From the NCBI GenBank assembly GCA_021295815.1, contig JAGWBQ010000003.1, positions 47,274-111,273 of the forward strand: 64,000 bases of DNA, read 5' to 3'. Position numbers and translations under genes: made by a program. The stretch comes from Gemmatimonadota bacterium. GTDB taxonomy: Bacteria > Gemmatimonadota > Gemmatimonadetes > Longimicrobiales > Gaopeijiaceae. Position 1 is the stretch's first letter; every line of letters starts with the position of its first letter. The notes under the pieces are model-generated. The model saw nothing but the letters and a program-made list of their open reading frames with translations, did no database searches and had not been told where the DNA came from. Shown here one piece after another: positions 25,850 through 34,057 of this stretch.

Positions 25850-26149
25850 GAGATCTAGTATCTCCTTATGGAGATCGGCCAGTGCGGGAAGGAGTGTATG
25901 GATCTGAATCTGGATGAGTGTGGCCGGATTTCGGTGTTGAGGCAGGTAAGCCCGAGGAACGCGCTGACGCCTGCAGCCGGGGGGCGGAGCGGCCCTGCTT
26001 TAGCTTAACCCAATTGAACCCCAATGCCAGATACCCGATCAGAAACCGAGCGGGTACCCGATAACCATCGGTCGCAATTCCGCCCAGCCGAACGCATGAC
26101 GAGAGCGGAGCGTATGCCCCCGAATCTGCCTCGGCGTGCAGCCGTGAAC
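25850..26149. other. Intergenic region, leader of the propeller lipoprotein and end of the salvage operon
   Basis: 300 nt between the VTT gene (-, ends 26150) and the lipoprotein start (-, 25849). It contains the hairpin described separately and a short direct repeat TACCCGAT on both sides of an AGAAACCGAG stretch (about 26034-26067). The patch TTTAGCTTAACCCAATTGAA near 26000 is AT-rich compared with the surroundings. No convincing gene, RNA or T-tailed terminator seen. Confidence 0.4.
25860..25875 (-). promoter_or_regulatory. Leader hairpin enclosing the likely ribosome-binding site
   Basis: On the minus strand the leader reads ATCTCC-ATAA-GGAGAT, a 6-bp stem with a 4-nt loop that contains AAGGAG, the only good Shine-Dalgarno match before GTG 25849 (12 nt away). 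The same GAGAT can instead pair with ATCTC immediately before the start codon, giving two mutually exclusive small hairpins. This could tune translation of the lipoprotein, or be chance. Confidence 0.35.
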
Positions 26150-26602
26150 CTACCCCGTCACGGCCTCCCCGATCGCCACGGTTCCGTAGGCGATGAGCGC
26201 GAAGCGGATGATTCTCCCGGCTGTTCCCCCGACCAGAAATCCGGCCAGCGGGAGTTTCACGACTCCGGCGGCCAGCGACACGATGTAGAAGGGCGGGAAG
26301 CCGGTGAGCGAGCTCACGAACACGAGACCCCAACCTCCGGCGCGGACCTTCTCGACCCGGCTGGAAGCCTTGTCCATGGCCTTTCTGGCCCGAGCGGGAA
26401 GGCGATCCGGCACCCAGCGCGCGAGTGCGTAGAGGAGGGCTTTCGAGACCATCTGGCCGATCGAACTGGCGATCGTCAACGGCCAAAGATCCGAAGGCGA
26501 GGCGACCACCGCCGCTCCAAGGATGACCTCGGCGTTGAGGAACGGGAGCAGGCCGCTCCCGATGGAGGCGACGAAGACCGAGCCGATCAGCTCGAGGTTC
26601 AC
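26150..26602 (-). CDS. Small VTT-domain (YqaA/DedA-like) membrane protein
   Basis: 150 residues from GTG 26602. It resembles the YqaA branch of the DedA/SNARE-associated (VTT) family: hydrophobic N-terminus SVFVASIGSGLLPFLNAEV, then a reentrant-type segment GGWGLVFVSSLTGFPPFYIVSLAAG and a final helix GRIIRFALIAYGTVAIGEA. The (F/Y)xxxR-type motif of DedA proteins is approximated by GTAGRIIRF. Relatives act in lipid-carrier or phospholipid flipping. It is the last gene of the salvage operon, coupled to the kinase gene by GTGA. A lipid-carrier role would fit a cell-wall operon, but that is inference. Confidence 0.82.
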   Translation of the reverse strand: MNLELIGSVFVASIGSGLLPFLNAEVILGAAVVASPSDLWPLTIASSIGQMVSKALLYALARWVPDRLPARARKAMDKASSRVEKVRAGGWGLVFVSSLTGFPPFYIVSLAAGVVKLPLAGFLVGGTAGRIIRFALIAYGTVAIGEAVTG

Positions 26603-27585
26603 TGGTTGCGGTCCACGGCGGCGAGAGCGAGTCGGGCGGCGGCGAGCGCGGCGTCTCCGCCTTCGACCAACCTGATTCGGACCTCCTCCCGGCTTCGGAT
26701 CTCATCCCGTGCGGCGTCCCGCCGGCGTGGGTGGCTTCGTCCGCGAGCCGCCAGGCCGTCCACGACCAAGTTTCTCAGCGGGCCTCCTTCCCCAACGAGT
26801 CCGCCAACCAATGCCAGCGGAGCCGGCTCCATCCACGGCCCCGACCGCCGCACCGCTCGACGGGCGAGCTCGGTCAACGCGGCCCGCGCGTCCTCGACTA
26901 TGGCCTGGGCCGCGTGGTCGCCTTGCTCATACTCGCCGAAGACCAGGGGCGCGAGGTCGGCAAGATCTCTCCGCGTGGCTTTCTCGGCCCAGGTGACGAT
27001 GTTCGCGTCGCCGAGATGCCCGGCGACCCTATCGGTGAGGGAGGTCTCGGGGTCGCGGCCGTCGGTGGCTCGGGCGACCGCCTTCAGCGCTCGCATTCCT
27101 ATCCAGCAACCGCTCCCGGCGTCGTCGATGGCAGGCCCCCAACCTCCCACTCGAAAGCGGCGATACCCGCCGGGAGCCTCCGGCGAGGTGCGCCTAGCCA
27201 GGGCCACCGACCCGGTCCCGGCGATGACGACCACTCCTTCGCCGGTCCCGAAGGCCGCGTGCAAGGCGGTATCCGCATCGGTTCCGACCGTCACGCGCTG
27301 CGCCAATCCCGTCGAGCGGAGCGCCTCTTCCAGTTGGCTCGCCACCCCTGCCCTGCCGGCTCCGGCGACTCCCGCCCAGAGCGAAGCGGCCGGAAGCTCG
27401 GCTCCGGCTCGGTCGACCGCCTCCCGCACCGCCGACTCGATCGCTTGCGTCGTGGGAGCGAGATCGTTCGAGGTCGCCGCCGCCCCGCAGGCGTGGGCGG
27501 AGCGGGCCAGCAGGCGTCCGTTCCTGTCGAGCACGACGGCCCGGGCGTTCGAGGCTCCGCAGTCCAAGCCGACGACCCAGGTCAA
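26599..27585 (-). CDS. BadF/BcrA-type ATPase, probable N-acetylglucosamine kinase
   Basis: 328 residues from TTG 27585, overlapping the symporter stop as TTGA. ASKHA fold: phosphate-1 motif GLDCGASNARAVV at residues 6-18, phosphate-2 GVVVIAGTGSVALARR, and the family block GGWGPAIDDAGSGCWIGM, followed by LALVGGLVGEGGPL. This subgroup includes GlcNAc kinases and MurNAc/GlcNAc kinases of cell-wall recycling. The context (NamZ, GH3 enzymes, deaminase/deacetylase, symporter) supports phosphorylation of imported amino sugar. Whether GlcNAc, MurNAc or GlcN is used cannot be told from sequence. Confidence 0.86.
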   Translation of the reverse strand: MTWVVGLDCGASNARAVVLDRNGRLLARSAHACGAAATSNDLAPTTQAIESAVREAVDRAGAELPAASLWAGVAGAGRAGVASQLEEALRSTGLAQRVTVGTDADTALHAAFGTGEGVVVIAGTGSVALARRTSPEAPGGYRRFRVGGWGPAIDDAGSGCWIGMRALKAVARATDGRDPETSLTDRVAGHLGDANIVTWAEKATRRDLADLAPLVFGEYEQGDHAAQAIVEDARAALTELARRAVRRSGPWMEPAPLALVGGLVGEGGPLRNLVVDGLAARGRSHPRRRDAARDEIRSREEVRIRLVEGGDAALAAARLALAAVDRNQ

Positions 27586-29084
27586 CGACGCCTCCTCCTT
27601 GCCGCCATCCGGGGGAGCAGGGCCATGACGGCACGGCGCAGCGCGCCGACGCCCGTTCCCACGAGGAGGGTGACCGTCGCACCGACGGGCACGTACCAGG
27701 TCCAGGCGACGTCGGTGCTGAGCCAGATCCAGACGACGAAGCCGAGCCCGGCGCTCATCCCGACGATCGCGGTGCGCTGCCCCGGGCGGCGGGTGAGAAT
27801 CGCGAGCAGGAACGCCCCCAGCAGCGCACCGTAGACAACGCCGGCTATCGCCAGCGCCACCTCCACGGCCGAGCTCTCCCGACCCAGGGGGATGAACATG
27901 ATCGCCCCGACGGTGAGCAGTCCCGCCCAGACCGTCGTGAAGAATCGTCCGGCCCGAAGGATGCGTCGGTCATCACCTGCGGCACCCGCGAGAGGCGCCC
28001 AGAAGTCGTAGGCGGTGGCGGAAGCGAGCGAGTTGACCGACGACGAGAGAGACGACATGGCCGCTGCGAAAACCCCGGCGATGAGCAAACCGCTGAGGCC
28101 GGCAGGCAACTGCTCCACGATGAAGAGCGGGAAGATCTCGTCGCTCGCGCGGAAGCACCCACCGGCACCTACGTCGCAGCCACTGTAGTACGCCCACAAC
28201 CCGATGCCCACCAGGAGGAAGAGCGCGAACTGGACGATCACCGCCGCTCCGCTGCCCACGAGGGCCTTCTGGGAGGCGCGCAGGTTCCTGCACGTGAGCA
28301 AGCGCTGCACGATCAGGTGGTCGGTGCCGTGCGAAGCCATAGCGAAAACCGCTCCGCCCAGGACCCCGGCCCACACCGTGTAGGTGGCGTTCCAGTCGGG
28401 CCACGGCACGTCCCAGTCGAGCAGTTGCAGCTTGCCGGCCTCCCCGGCGGACGACAGTATCTCGCCCCAGCCTCCGGCGACCATGAGCTCGAGCGCAACG
28501 ATCGCGACCGCGGCCCCGAGCAGGTAGAGCCCCATCTGCAACGCGTCCACCCAGATCACCGCCTTGATCCCCCCGAAATACGTATAGACGAGGGTGAGGA
28601 CCGCGATCACCGCGATGGACGCCGAGTAGGGCAGGCCCGTGATGAGCGCGAGCGGGATCGCCGTCGCGAATAGGCGCACGGAGTCGGCGAGCAGGCGAGT
28701 GACCATGAAGATCGCCGAGGTGAAGCGCCGGGTCCCGGTGCCGAAGCGGCGTTCCAGAAGTCCGTAGGCCGTGGTGAGCTCGCCCTTGCGGTACGCGGGC
28801 AGGAAGACGAACGCCACGACGATCCGTCCCAGGAGGTAGCCTGCGGTGAGCTGGAGAAAGACGAGGCTCCCGAGGTAGCTCACGCCCGGAATGCTCAGGA
28901 AGGTCAGGGTGCTGGTCTCGGTCGCCACCACCGAGAGCATGACGAGCTTCCAGGGCATGGCGCGAGCGCCCAGGAAATATGAGGCTCCGTCGCGTTGGTT
29001 GCGCCCCAGCCACGCGCCCCATGCAGTCACCCCGGCCATGTAGACCACCAGCACCGCCACATCGAGGGCTCCGAAGCCGCTCAC
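27582..29084 (-). CDS. Sodium:solute symporter (SSS family)
   Basis: 500 residues from GTG 29084, coupled to the upstream deaminase/deacetylase gene by GTGA and to the kinase downstream by TTGA. Thirteen or so hydrophobic helices; family features are ARAMPWKLVMLSVVATETST, TYFGGIKAVIWVDALQMGLY, and AAAMSSLSSSVNSLASATAYD, the conserved SSS block containing Na2-site Ser residues. Position in the operon suggests uptake of an amino sugar or small muropeptide released in the periplasm. SSS members also carry sialic acid, sugars and amino acids, so the substrate is inferred from context only. Confidence 0.88.
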   Translation of the reverse strand: MSGFGALDVAVLVVYMAGVTAWGAWLGRNQRDGASYFLGARAMPWKLVMLSVVATETSTLTFLSIPGVSYLGSLVFLQLTAGYLLGRIVVAFVFLPAYRKGELTTAYGLLERRFGTGTRRFTSAIFMVTRLLADSVRLFATAIPLALITGLPYSASIAVIAVLTLVYTYFGGIKAVIWVDALQMGLYLLGAAVAIVALELMVAGGWGEILSSAGEAGKLQLLDWDVPWPDWNATYTVWAGVLGGAVFAMASHGTDHLIVQRLLTCRNLRASQKALVGSGAAVIVQFALFLLVGIGLWAYYSGCDVGAGGCFRASDEIFPLFIVEQLPAGLSGLLIAGVFAAAMSSLSSSVNSLASATAYDFWAPLAGAAGDDRRILRAGRFFTTVWAGLLTVGAIMFIPLGRESSAVEVALAIAGVVYGALLGAFLLAILTRRPGQRTAIVGMSAGLGFVVWIWLSTDVAWTWYVPVGATVTLLVGTGVGALRRAVMALLPRMAARRRRR

Positions 29085-30970
29085 GGTGCAAGTCCCCGGG
29101 TTCCGGTCACCTTGTAGGCCTCCATGGCGAAGTATGCGGGCAGACCGAGCGAGCGCATCTCTTCCGCGGTGCCCCTATTGCGGTCCACGACGCGCTGCCA
29201 GAACTCGCGGGGGTCGTGGCCCGGGAACGGCGCGCTGTCCTTCTGGGATTCGTGGCGGAATATCGCCTGCGTCTTGAGATGGAGCTCCATGTCGGAGAGG
29301 GGGGTCAGCAGGTCGGCCTCGGAGAGACTCCACTCCTGCCACGCTCCCCGATAGAGCCAGAGCTCGGGCTCCGGTCCTTCGTAACGGTCCAGAGCCTTTT
29401 CGACGGCCTCCAGACACATGCGATGCGTCCCGTGCGGATCCGAGAGATCGCCGGCGGCGCAGACGATCTCGGGGTGAACCTCCGCGAGAACACCGCGCAC
29501 GACCTCCACATCCTCCGTGCCTATCGGGTCCTTGCGCACCGTGCCGGTTCGATAGAAGGGGAGGTCGAGAAAACGGGCGCTCGACGAATCCACTCCGGTC
29601 GCCTCCAGCGCCGCGACCGCCTCGGTCTCCCGCACGATCCGCTTCAATGCCTGCACCTCCGGCGCATCCGCGTCTCCCGCCCCCTTGGCCCGAAGCAGTT
29701 CGCAGACGCGGCGAGCGAGATCGGAGGCCGCTTCCTTTCCCATGAAGCCGAGTGCGGCCGCGGAACGTTCCACGAAGTCGAGATAGCGCCGGATTTCGTG
29801 ATCGAAGACCGCGATGTTGCCCGAGGTCTGGTAGGCGACGGTCAGGAGGTTCTCGTTCTGGGCGAGCTTGCGCAGGAGCCCACCCATCGATATCACGTCG
29901 TCGTCGGGATGAGGGGAGAATACCAGAATACGTTTCTCTCGGGGCAGCCTGCTCTTCCCTCGAATCTTGTCCGAGAGCTCGTTGAAGACCCTCCCGTTGA
30001 GCTCACCCGCGCCGTACCTCGCCACCAGAGAGCTCAGGTGGTGCTCGCGATAATCGTCCTCGGAGAGGTGCAGAATGGGTTTGCCAGCTCGACTGCTGAG
30101 CCAGATCACGGCCTCCGTGACGCGCTCGGAGCGCCACTCGACAGATCCGACCAGCCAAGGCGCGCGAGCGCGCGTAAGATCGGCTGCGGCTGCGGGATCG
30201 AGATAGACGGTCGCGCGGGGGTGCTCCTGGAGATATGTGGCGGCGACGTCGGGGTGCGGCTTCCCTTCCACCGCTCGACGGACTATCGGCGCCTTGTGCT
30301 CGCCGGTCGCAAGCAACGCGATCTCGCGGGCCTCCAGAATGGTGGCCACACCCATGGTGACGGCTTGGGGAGGCACCGCCTCCTTAGTGAAGAAATCTCC
30401 TGCGGCGTCGTTCCGAGTCACCGAGTCGAGATAGATGAGCCGGGTGCGGGAGTCTCGTTCCGACCCCGGTTCGTTGAAGCCGATGTGACCGGTGCGACCG
30501 ATGCCGAGCAGCATGAAATCGATTCCGCCTGCTTCGGCGATCCTCCGTTCGTACTCGGCGCAGTGAGCCTCTACCTCAGTCGCCGGCAGGTCTCCCCTGG
30601 GGATGTGGGCGTGTGCGGGCGGTATCCCCACCGGACCCCAGAAGTTTTCACGCATATAGCGCCGGTAGCTGTGCCTGCTCTCCGGCTCCATCGGATAGTA
30701 TTCGTCGAGGTTGAAGGTCACCACATTCGAGAAGTCGAGCCCCTCTTCTCGATGGATGCGCGCGAGCTCGCGGTAGACCCCGAGCGGCGTCGACCCCGTG
30801 GCCAGACCGAGAACCGCCTTGCGCCCCTGGGCCTTGCGCTCCCGGATCACTCCAACTATCCGGTCGGCCACATGAGTCGCGACCCGGTCGTGGTCGGAGA
30901 GTGTCCGCACCCGGACTCGCTCCCTGCTCCGTCGGGGGGTGCTGCCGGCGGAAGGTGGTGTCGTGGGCAT
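29081..30970 (-). CDS. Glucosamine-6-phosphate deaminase-like protein fused to a PIG-L (LmbE) deacetylase domain
   Basis: 629 residues. The N-terminal half (about 20-285) is NagB-like: LGLATGSTPLGVYREL, FNLDEYYPM with the catalytic Asp, and GIGRTGHIGFNEPGS, where the catalytic His and Glu are kept but the Asp of the usual NDGH is Thr. The C-terminal half begins near residue 345 with the metal motif HPDDDVISMGG (about 353) and continues through DPHGTHRMCLEAVEKAL, as in GlcNAc-type deacetylases (BshB/MshB/LmbE). This long NagB-like/PIG-L layout is a known family. The context fits deacetylation and deamination of amino sugar phosphate to a glycolytic intermediate, which would make a separate NagA unnecessary. 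Coupled to the symporter by GTGA. Confidence 0.88.
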   Translation of the reverse strand: MPTTPPSAGSTPRRSRERVRVRTLSDHDRVATHVADRIVGVIRERKAQGRKAVLGLATGSTPLGVYRELARIHREEGLDFSNVVTFNLDEYYPMEPESRHSYRRYMRENFWGPVGIPPAHAHIPRGDLPATEVEAHCAEYERRIAEAGGIDFMLLGIGRTGHIGFNEPGSERDSRTRLIYLDSVTRNDAAGDFFTKEAVPPQAVTMGVATILEAREIALLATGEHKAPIVRRAVEGKPHPDVAATYLQEHPRATVYLDPAAAADLTRARAPWLVGSVEWRSERVTEAVIWLSSRAGKPILHLSEDDYREHHLSSLVARYGAGELNGRVFNELSDKIRGKSRLPREKRILVFSPHPDDDVISMGGLLRKLAQNENLLTVAYQTSGNIAVFDHEIRRYLDFVERSAAALGFMGKEAASDLARRVCELLRAKGAGDADAPEVQALKRIVRETEAVAALEATGVDSSSARFLDLPFYRTGTVRKDPIGTEDVEVVRGVLAEVHPEIVCAAGDLSDPHGTHRMCLEAVEKALDRYEGPEPELWLYRGAWQEWSLSEADLLTPLSDMELHLKTQAIFRHESQKDSAPFPGHDPREFWQRVVDRNRGTAEEMRSLGLPAYFAMEAYKVTGTRGLAP

Positions 30971-31000
30971 GGGTCGAATTGGCGTGGCGGGTCGCTTCCG

Positions 31001-34000
31001 TCAGCGCGACCCTCGGGGTTCGACCTCGCGGTCGTCGACGGCGAGCGCCGCCGCATCGTGAACCGCGCGCCTTAGCGGAACGTGGCGGGAGTTCTCCCGG
31101 GTGGGGTGCACCCGATTGGTCAGCAGCACGACCCAGAGCTCGAGTTCCGGGTCCATCCACAGCGAGGTCCCGGTGTAGCCGGTGTGTCCGAAGGAGCGCA
31201 AGCTGAAGTAGTCGCCGGCCGAGGATCTCTCGGACGGGGTGTCCCATCCGTGGGCGCGGGTCGAGGTGGAGTCGAAGGCCCGCGTGAATAGGGCGAGCGT
31301 CCCCTCGCCCACGACGCGCCGCTCCTCGTTTCGTTCCACCGGGCACGGCTCTCCCGCTATCCTTCCCGGGACGCAGGCAGGCGCGCTCCCGCCGTCGAGC
31401 ATGACGCGAGCGAAGACGGAGAGGTCGACGGCGGTGCTGAACAGACCGGCGTGGCCCGCGATTCCACCCATGGCGTCGGCGTTCTCGTCGTGGACTCTGC
31501 CCCAGACCAGCTCGCCCCGCCAGTCCTCGTCGAATTCGGTCGCCGCGATCCTGGGGCGGAGACCTGCGGCAGGGCGGTATCTGGTGTCGAGCATACCCAG
31601 CGGCTGCCAGACCCTGCCTTCCAGAAATCGATCGAGCGGCTGTCCGGCTACCTCCTCGATCACCCAGGCGAGCGTCATCACGCCGATGTCGGAGTAGACA
31701 GTCACCTCTCCCGGCGGGCCGTCGAGCGGTTCTGCGGCGGCGGCGTCCTTGTAGGCGTCCACGCCCGAAAGCTCGGTGAACCAGCGGCGGAAGGGCGGCA
31801 GTCCGGTGCGGTGGAGCAGGAGATGCCTTACCGTGACCTCCCGCTTGAGGTCGTCACCCTCGGCCCACCAGGGCAGATAGCTCACCACGGGTTCGTCGAG
31901 CTCCAGACGACCTTCGTCCACGAGGATCATGGCCGCAGTGGTGGTTCCCACGACCTTCGACACCGAAGCCAGATCCCAGATCGTGGTCGGCTCCACCTCC
32001 CGACCGCTTCCGTAGGCGAGCTCGCCGTAGCCGGCCAGTTTGACCAGCCTGCCGCGCCTGCCGACGGCCACGGCCATCCCTGAGGCGACCGAGTCGGCGA
32101 TGCCGGCCTGCATGATCTCGTCTATGCGGTCGAGCACCGTGCCGGACATGCCCACGGTCGCCGGGTCCGCGACCGTCACCTCCTGTGCGCGTGCCGCCGC
32201 CCCCGATCCGCGGGCCACGATGCCGGCCGCCACCAACGGGTCCTCCACGTCGACCCTGCCGACCGGCGGGCGCACTGCCTCCCGAACGAACCCGTCACCG
32301 ATGGCCAGATCGGGCGGAATGGCGATGGGCAGCCTGCCTGTGACGGCCTCCTCGCCGAAGAGGGCGCGCGCGACGGCCCGCTCGGAAGCCGCATCGTCTC
32401 CCCAGGCGATCAGGTGGGTGGTGACCGCAGGCAACGCCCGGGCGAGATAGGGACTCCGCAGCGAGACGAGTATCGTCGGTCGCTCGCGAGCCGAGCCGTT
32501 CACCAGATCTCGGAAAGGTGCGGGCAGGGCGTCCTCGTCCGAGCCCCGCGACGGATGCACGTATACCGAAACCAGGGCGCGGTCGGCCGCCGCCAGGAGG
32601 GAGGCCGCCCGGCGGTAGGCGGCTTCGTCGCTGCGTTCGTCGAGCTCGACGGTGGGAAGGTCGGGCAGGCGGTCGGCGAGCGCCGCGTCGAGCGCGCGAC
32701 CGGTCCAGAGCCAGCTGGAGCGCGTGAACCGAACGTGTACGGTTCGCTCGGCGCTGACGCTCGATAACGGAACCAGCTTTTCCGCGTCCCGAGCCAGCGT
32801 GATGGACCGAGTCGCGACGCTGTCGGCGAAGGCCAGGTGTTGGCCCGTGCCGACGTGCGCATCCACCTCGTCTAGCGATACGAAGCGGTCGCGATGGAGA
32901 CCCAGCCTGGCCTTCAGGGTCAGAATCCGGCGCACGGACGCCTCCACTCTCTCTCTCTCGACGCGCCCGGTTTCGACCGCGGCCACCACCGCCGCGATAG
33001 CGGTTCCGACCTCCTTGGGCGAAAGAATTACGTCGGATCCGGCCTCCAGCGAGCGCACTGCGGCCTCGCCGACCCCATAGCCGTCGGTGATGGCCCTCAT
33101 GGTGAGCGCGTCGGTGAAGAGCACGCCTGTGAAGCCGAGCTCGGAGCGAAGCAGATCGGTCATCACCTCGGACGAGAGGGTTGCCGGCGGCCCGTAGGGA
33201 CCGAGCAGCTCCGGGAGCGAGACGTGTGCCGTCATCATGGCGTCCACCCCCGCCTCCACCGCCCCGACGAAGGGGACGAGTTCGAGCGAGTCGAGTCGAG
33301 CGCGGTCGGCATCGATCACCGGCAGCCCCACGTGGGAATCGACCGAAGTGTCGCCGTGGCCGGGAAAGTGCTTGCCGGTGGTGAAGGCCCCTCCCTCCCG
33401 AGCGCCGCGTACGAAGGCCGCGCCCATGCGAGCCACGAGTCCGGGCTCGCCCCCGAATGCCCGCGAAGCGATCACCGGGTTGTCGGGATTGCTGTTGACG
33501 TCGAGTACCGGTGCGAAGAGCAGGTGTACGCCGCTCGCCCTGGCCTCCACTGCGGTGACTCGTCCGTATTCGTGCGCGAAAATCTCGTCTCCGACGGCCC
33601 CGAACGCCATCGTGGGCGGGAAGGAGGTCCCGCCGCCCTGCGGCAGCATGGACGGGAGAGCGAAGGAGCCGTTGATGCGCATGCCCGGACCGCCGTTCTC
33701 GAAGTCGGCGGTGACGAGAAGTGGAATCTCGGCCCTCTCCTGGAGGGCGTTCAGCTTGGCCACATAGGCATGCGGCGTCCCGATGGACGGGACGACGCCG
33801 CCGATTCGGTCGTGAGTCACCCAACGCTCGAGGGCGGCGAAGTCCGGGCTCGTCGGTGCGGCATATCCTCCGGGTATCCATTCGATGACGAGCTGACCGA
33901 CGAGCTCCGGCAGACTGAGCTCGGCCATCGTGCTCTCCACCCAGCGCTCGCCGTCCCTGTCGAGCTCCGGAATCGGTCCCGCCTCCGCGACCCCGACCGG

Positions 34001-34057
34001 CGAACAGGCCCAACCCAGCGCAGCCGCGGTCGCAAGCGCCCCTGTCGCCTTCATCAT
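31001..34057 (-). CDS. NagZ-type GH3 beta-N-acetylglucosaminidase fused to a class C beta-lactamase-fold serine hydrolase
   Basis: 1018 residues from ATG 34057, which overlaps the stop of the upstream GH3 gene as ATGA; the longer frame to 34204 lies inside that gene. The signal ends LGWAC, a lipobox. The GH3 domain (about 30-370) has KHFPGHGDTSVDSH with the His-Asp acid/base pair of NagZ enzymes and GVLFTDALTM with the candidate nucleophile Asp. A GH3 C-terminal domain follows to about 620. From about 650 it is a serine hydrolase: SVSK with Ser698 and Lys701, YSDIG as the Tyr motif, and HTGYTG as the third-motif region. In Bacillus separate proteins of these families, NagZ (YbbD) and AmiE (YbbE), are neighbours and remove GlcNAc and stem peptide from muropeptides. 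This looks like their fusion. Confidence 0.9.
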   Translation of the reverse strand: MMKATGALATAAALGWACSPVGVAEAGPIPELDRDGERWVESTMAELSLPELVGQLVIEWIPGGYAAPTSPDFAALERWVTHDRIGGVVPSIGTPHAYVAKLNALQERAEIPLLVTADFENGGPGMRINGSFALPSMLPQGGGTSFPPTMAFGAVGDEIFAHEYGRVTAVEARASGVHLLFAPVLDVNSNPDNPVIASRAFGGEPGLVARMGAAFVRGAREGGAFTTGKHFPGHGDTSVDSHVGLPVIDADRARLDSLELVPFVGAVEAGVDAMMTAHVSLPELLGPYGPPATLSSEVMTDLLRSELGFTGVLFTDALTMRAITDGYGVGEAAVRSLEAGSDVILSPKEVGTAIAAVVAAVETGRVERERVEASVRRILTLKARLGLHRDRFVSLDEVDAHVGTGQHLAFADSVATRSITLARDAEKLVPLSSVSAERTVHVRFTRSSWLWTGRALDAALADRLPDLPTVELDERSDEAAYRRAASLLAAADRALVSVYVHPSRGSDEDALPAPFRDLVNGSARERPTILVSLRSPYLARALPAVTTHLIAWGDDAASERAVARALFGEEAVTGRLPIAIPPDLAIGDGFVREAVRPPVGRVDVEDPLVAAGIVARGSGAAARAQEVTVADPATVGMSGTVLDRIDEIMQAGIADSVASGMAVAVGRRGRLVKLAGYGELAYGSGREVEPTTIWDLASVSKVVGTTTAAMILVDEGRLELDEPVVSYLPWWAEGDDLKREVTVRHLLLHRTGLPPFRRWFTELSGVDAYKDAAAAEPLDGPPGEVTVYSDIGVMTLAWVIEEVAGQPLDRFLEGRVWQPLGMLDTRYRPAAGLRPRIAATEFDEDWRGELVWGRVHDENADAMGGIAGHAGLFSTAVDLSVFARVMLDGGSAPACVPGRIAGEPCPVERNEERRVVGEGTLALFTRAFDSTSTRAHGWDTPSERSSAGDYFSLRSFGHTGYTGTSLWMDPELELWVVLLTNRVHPTRENSRHVPLRRAVHDAAALAVDDREVEPRGSR

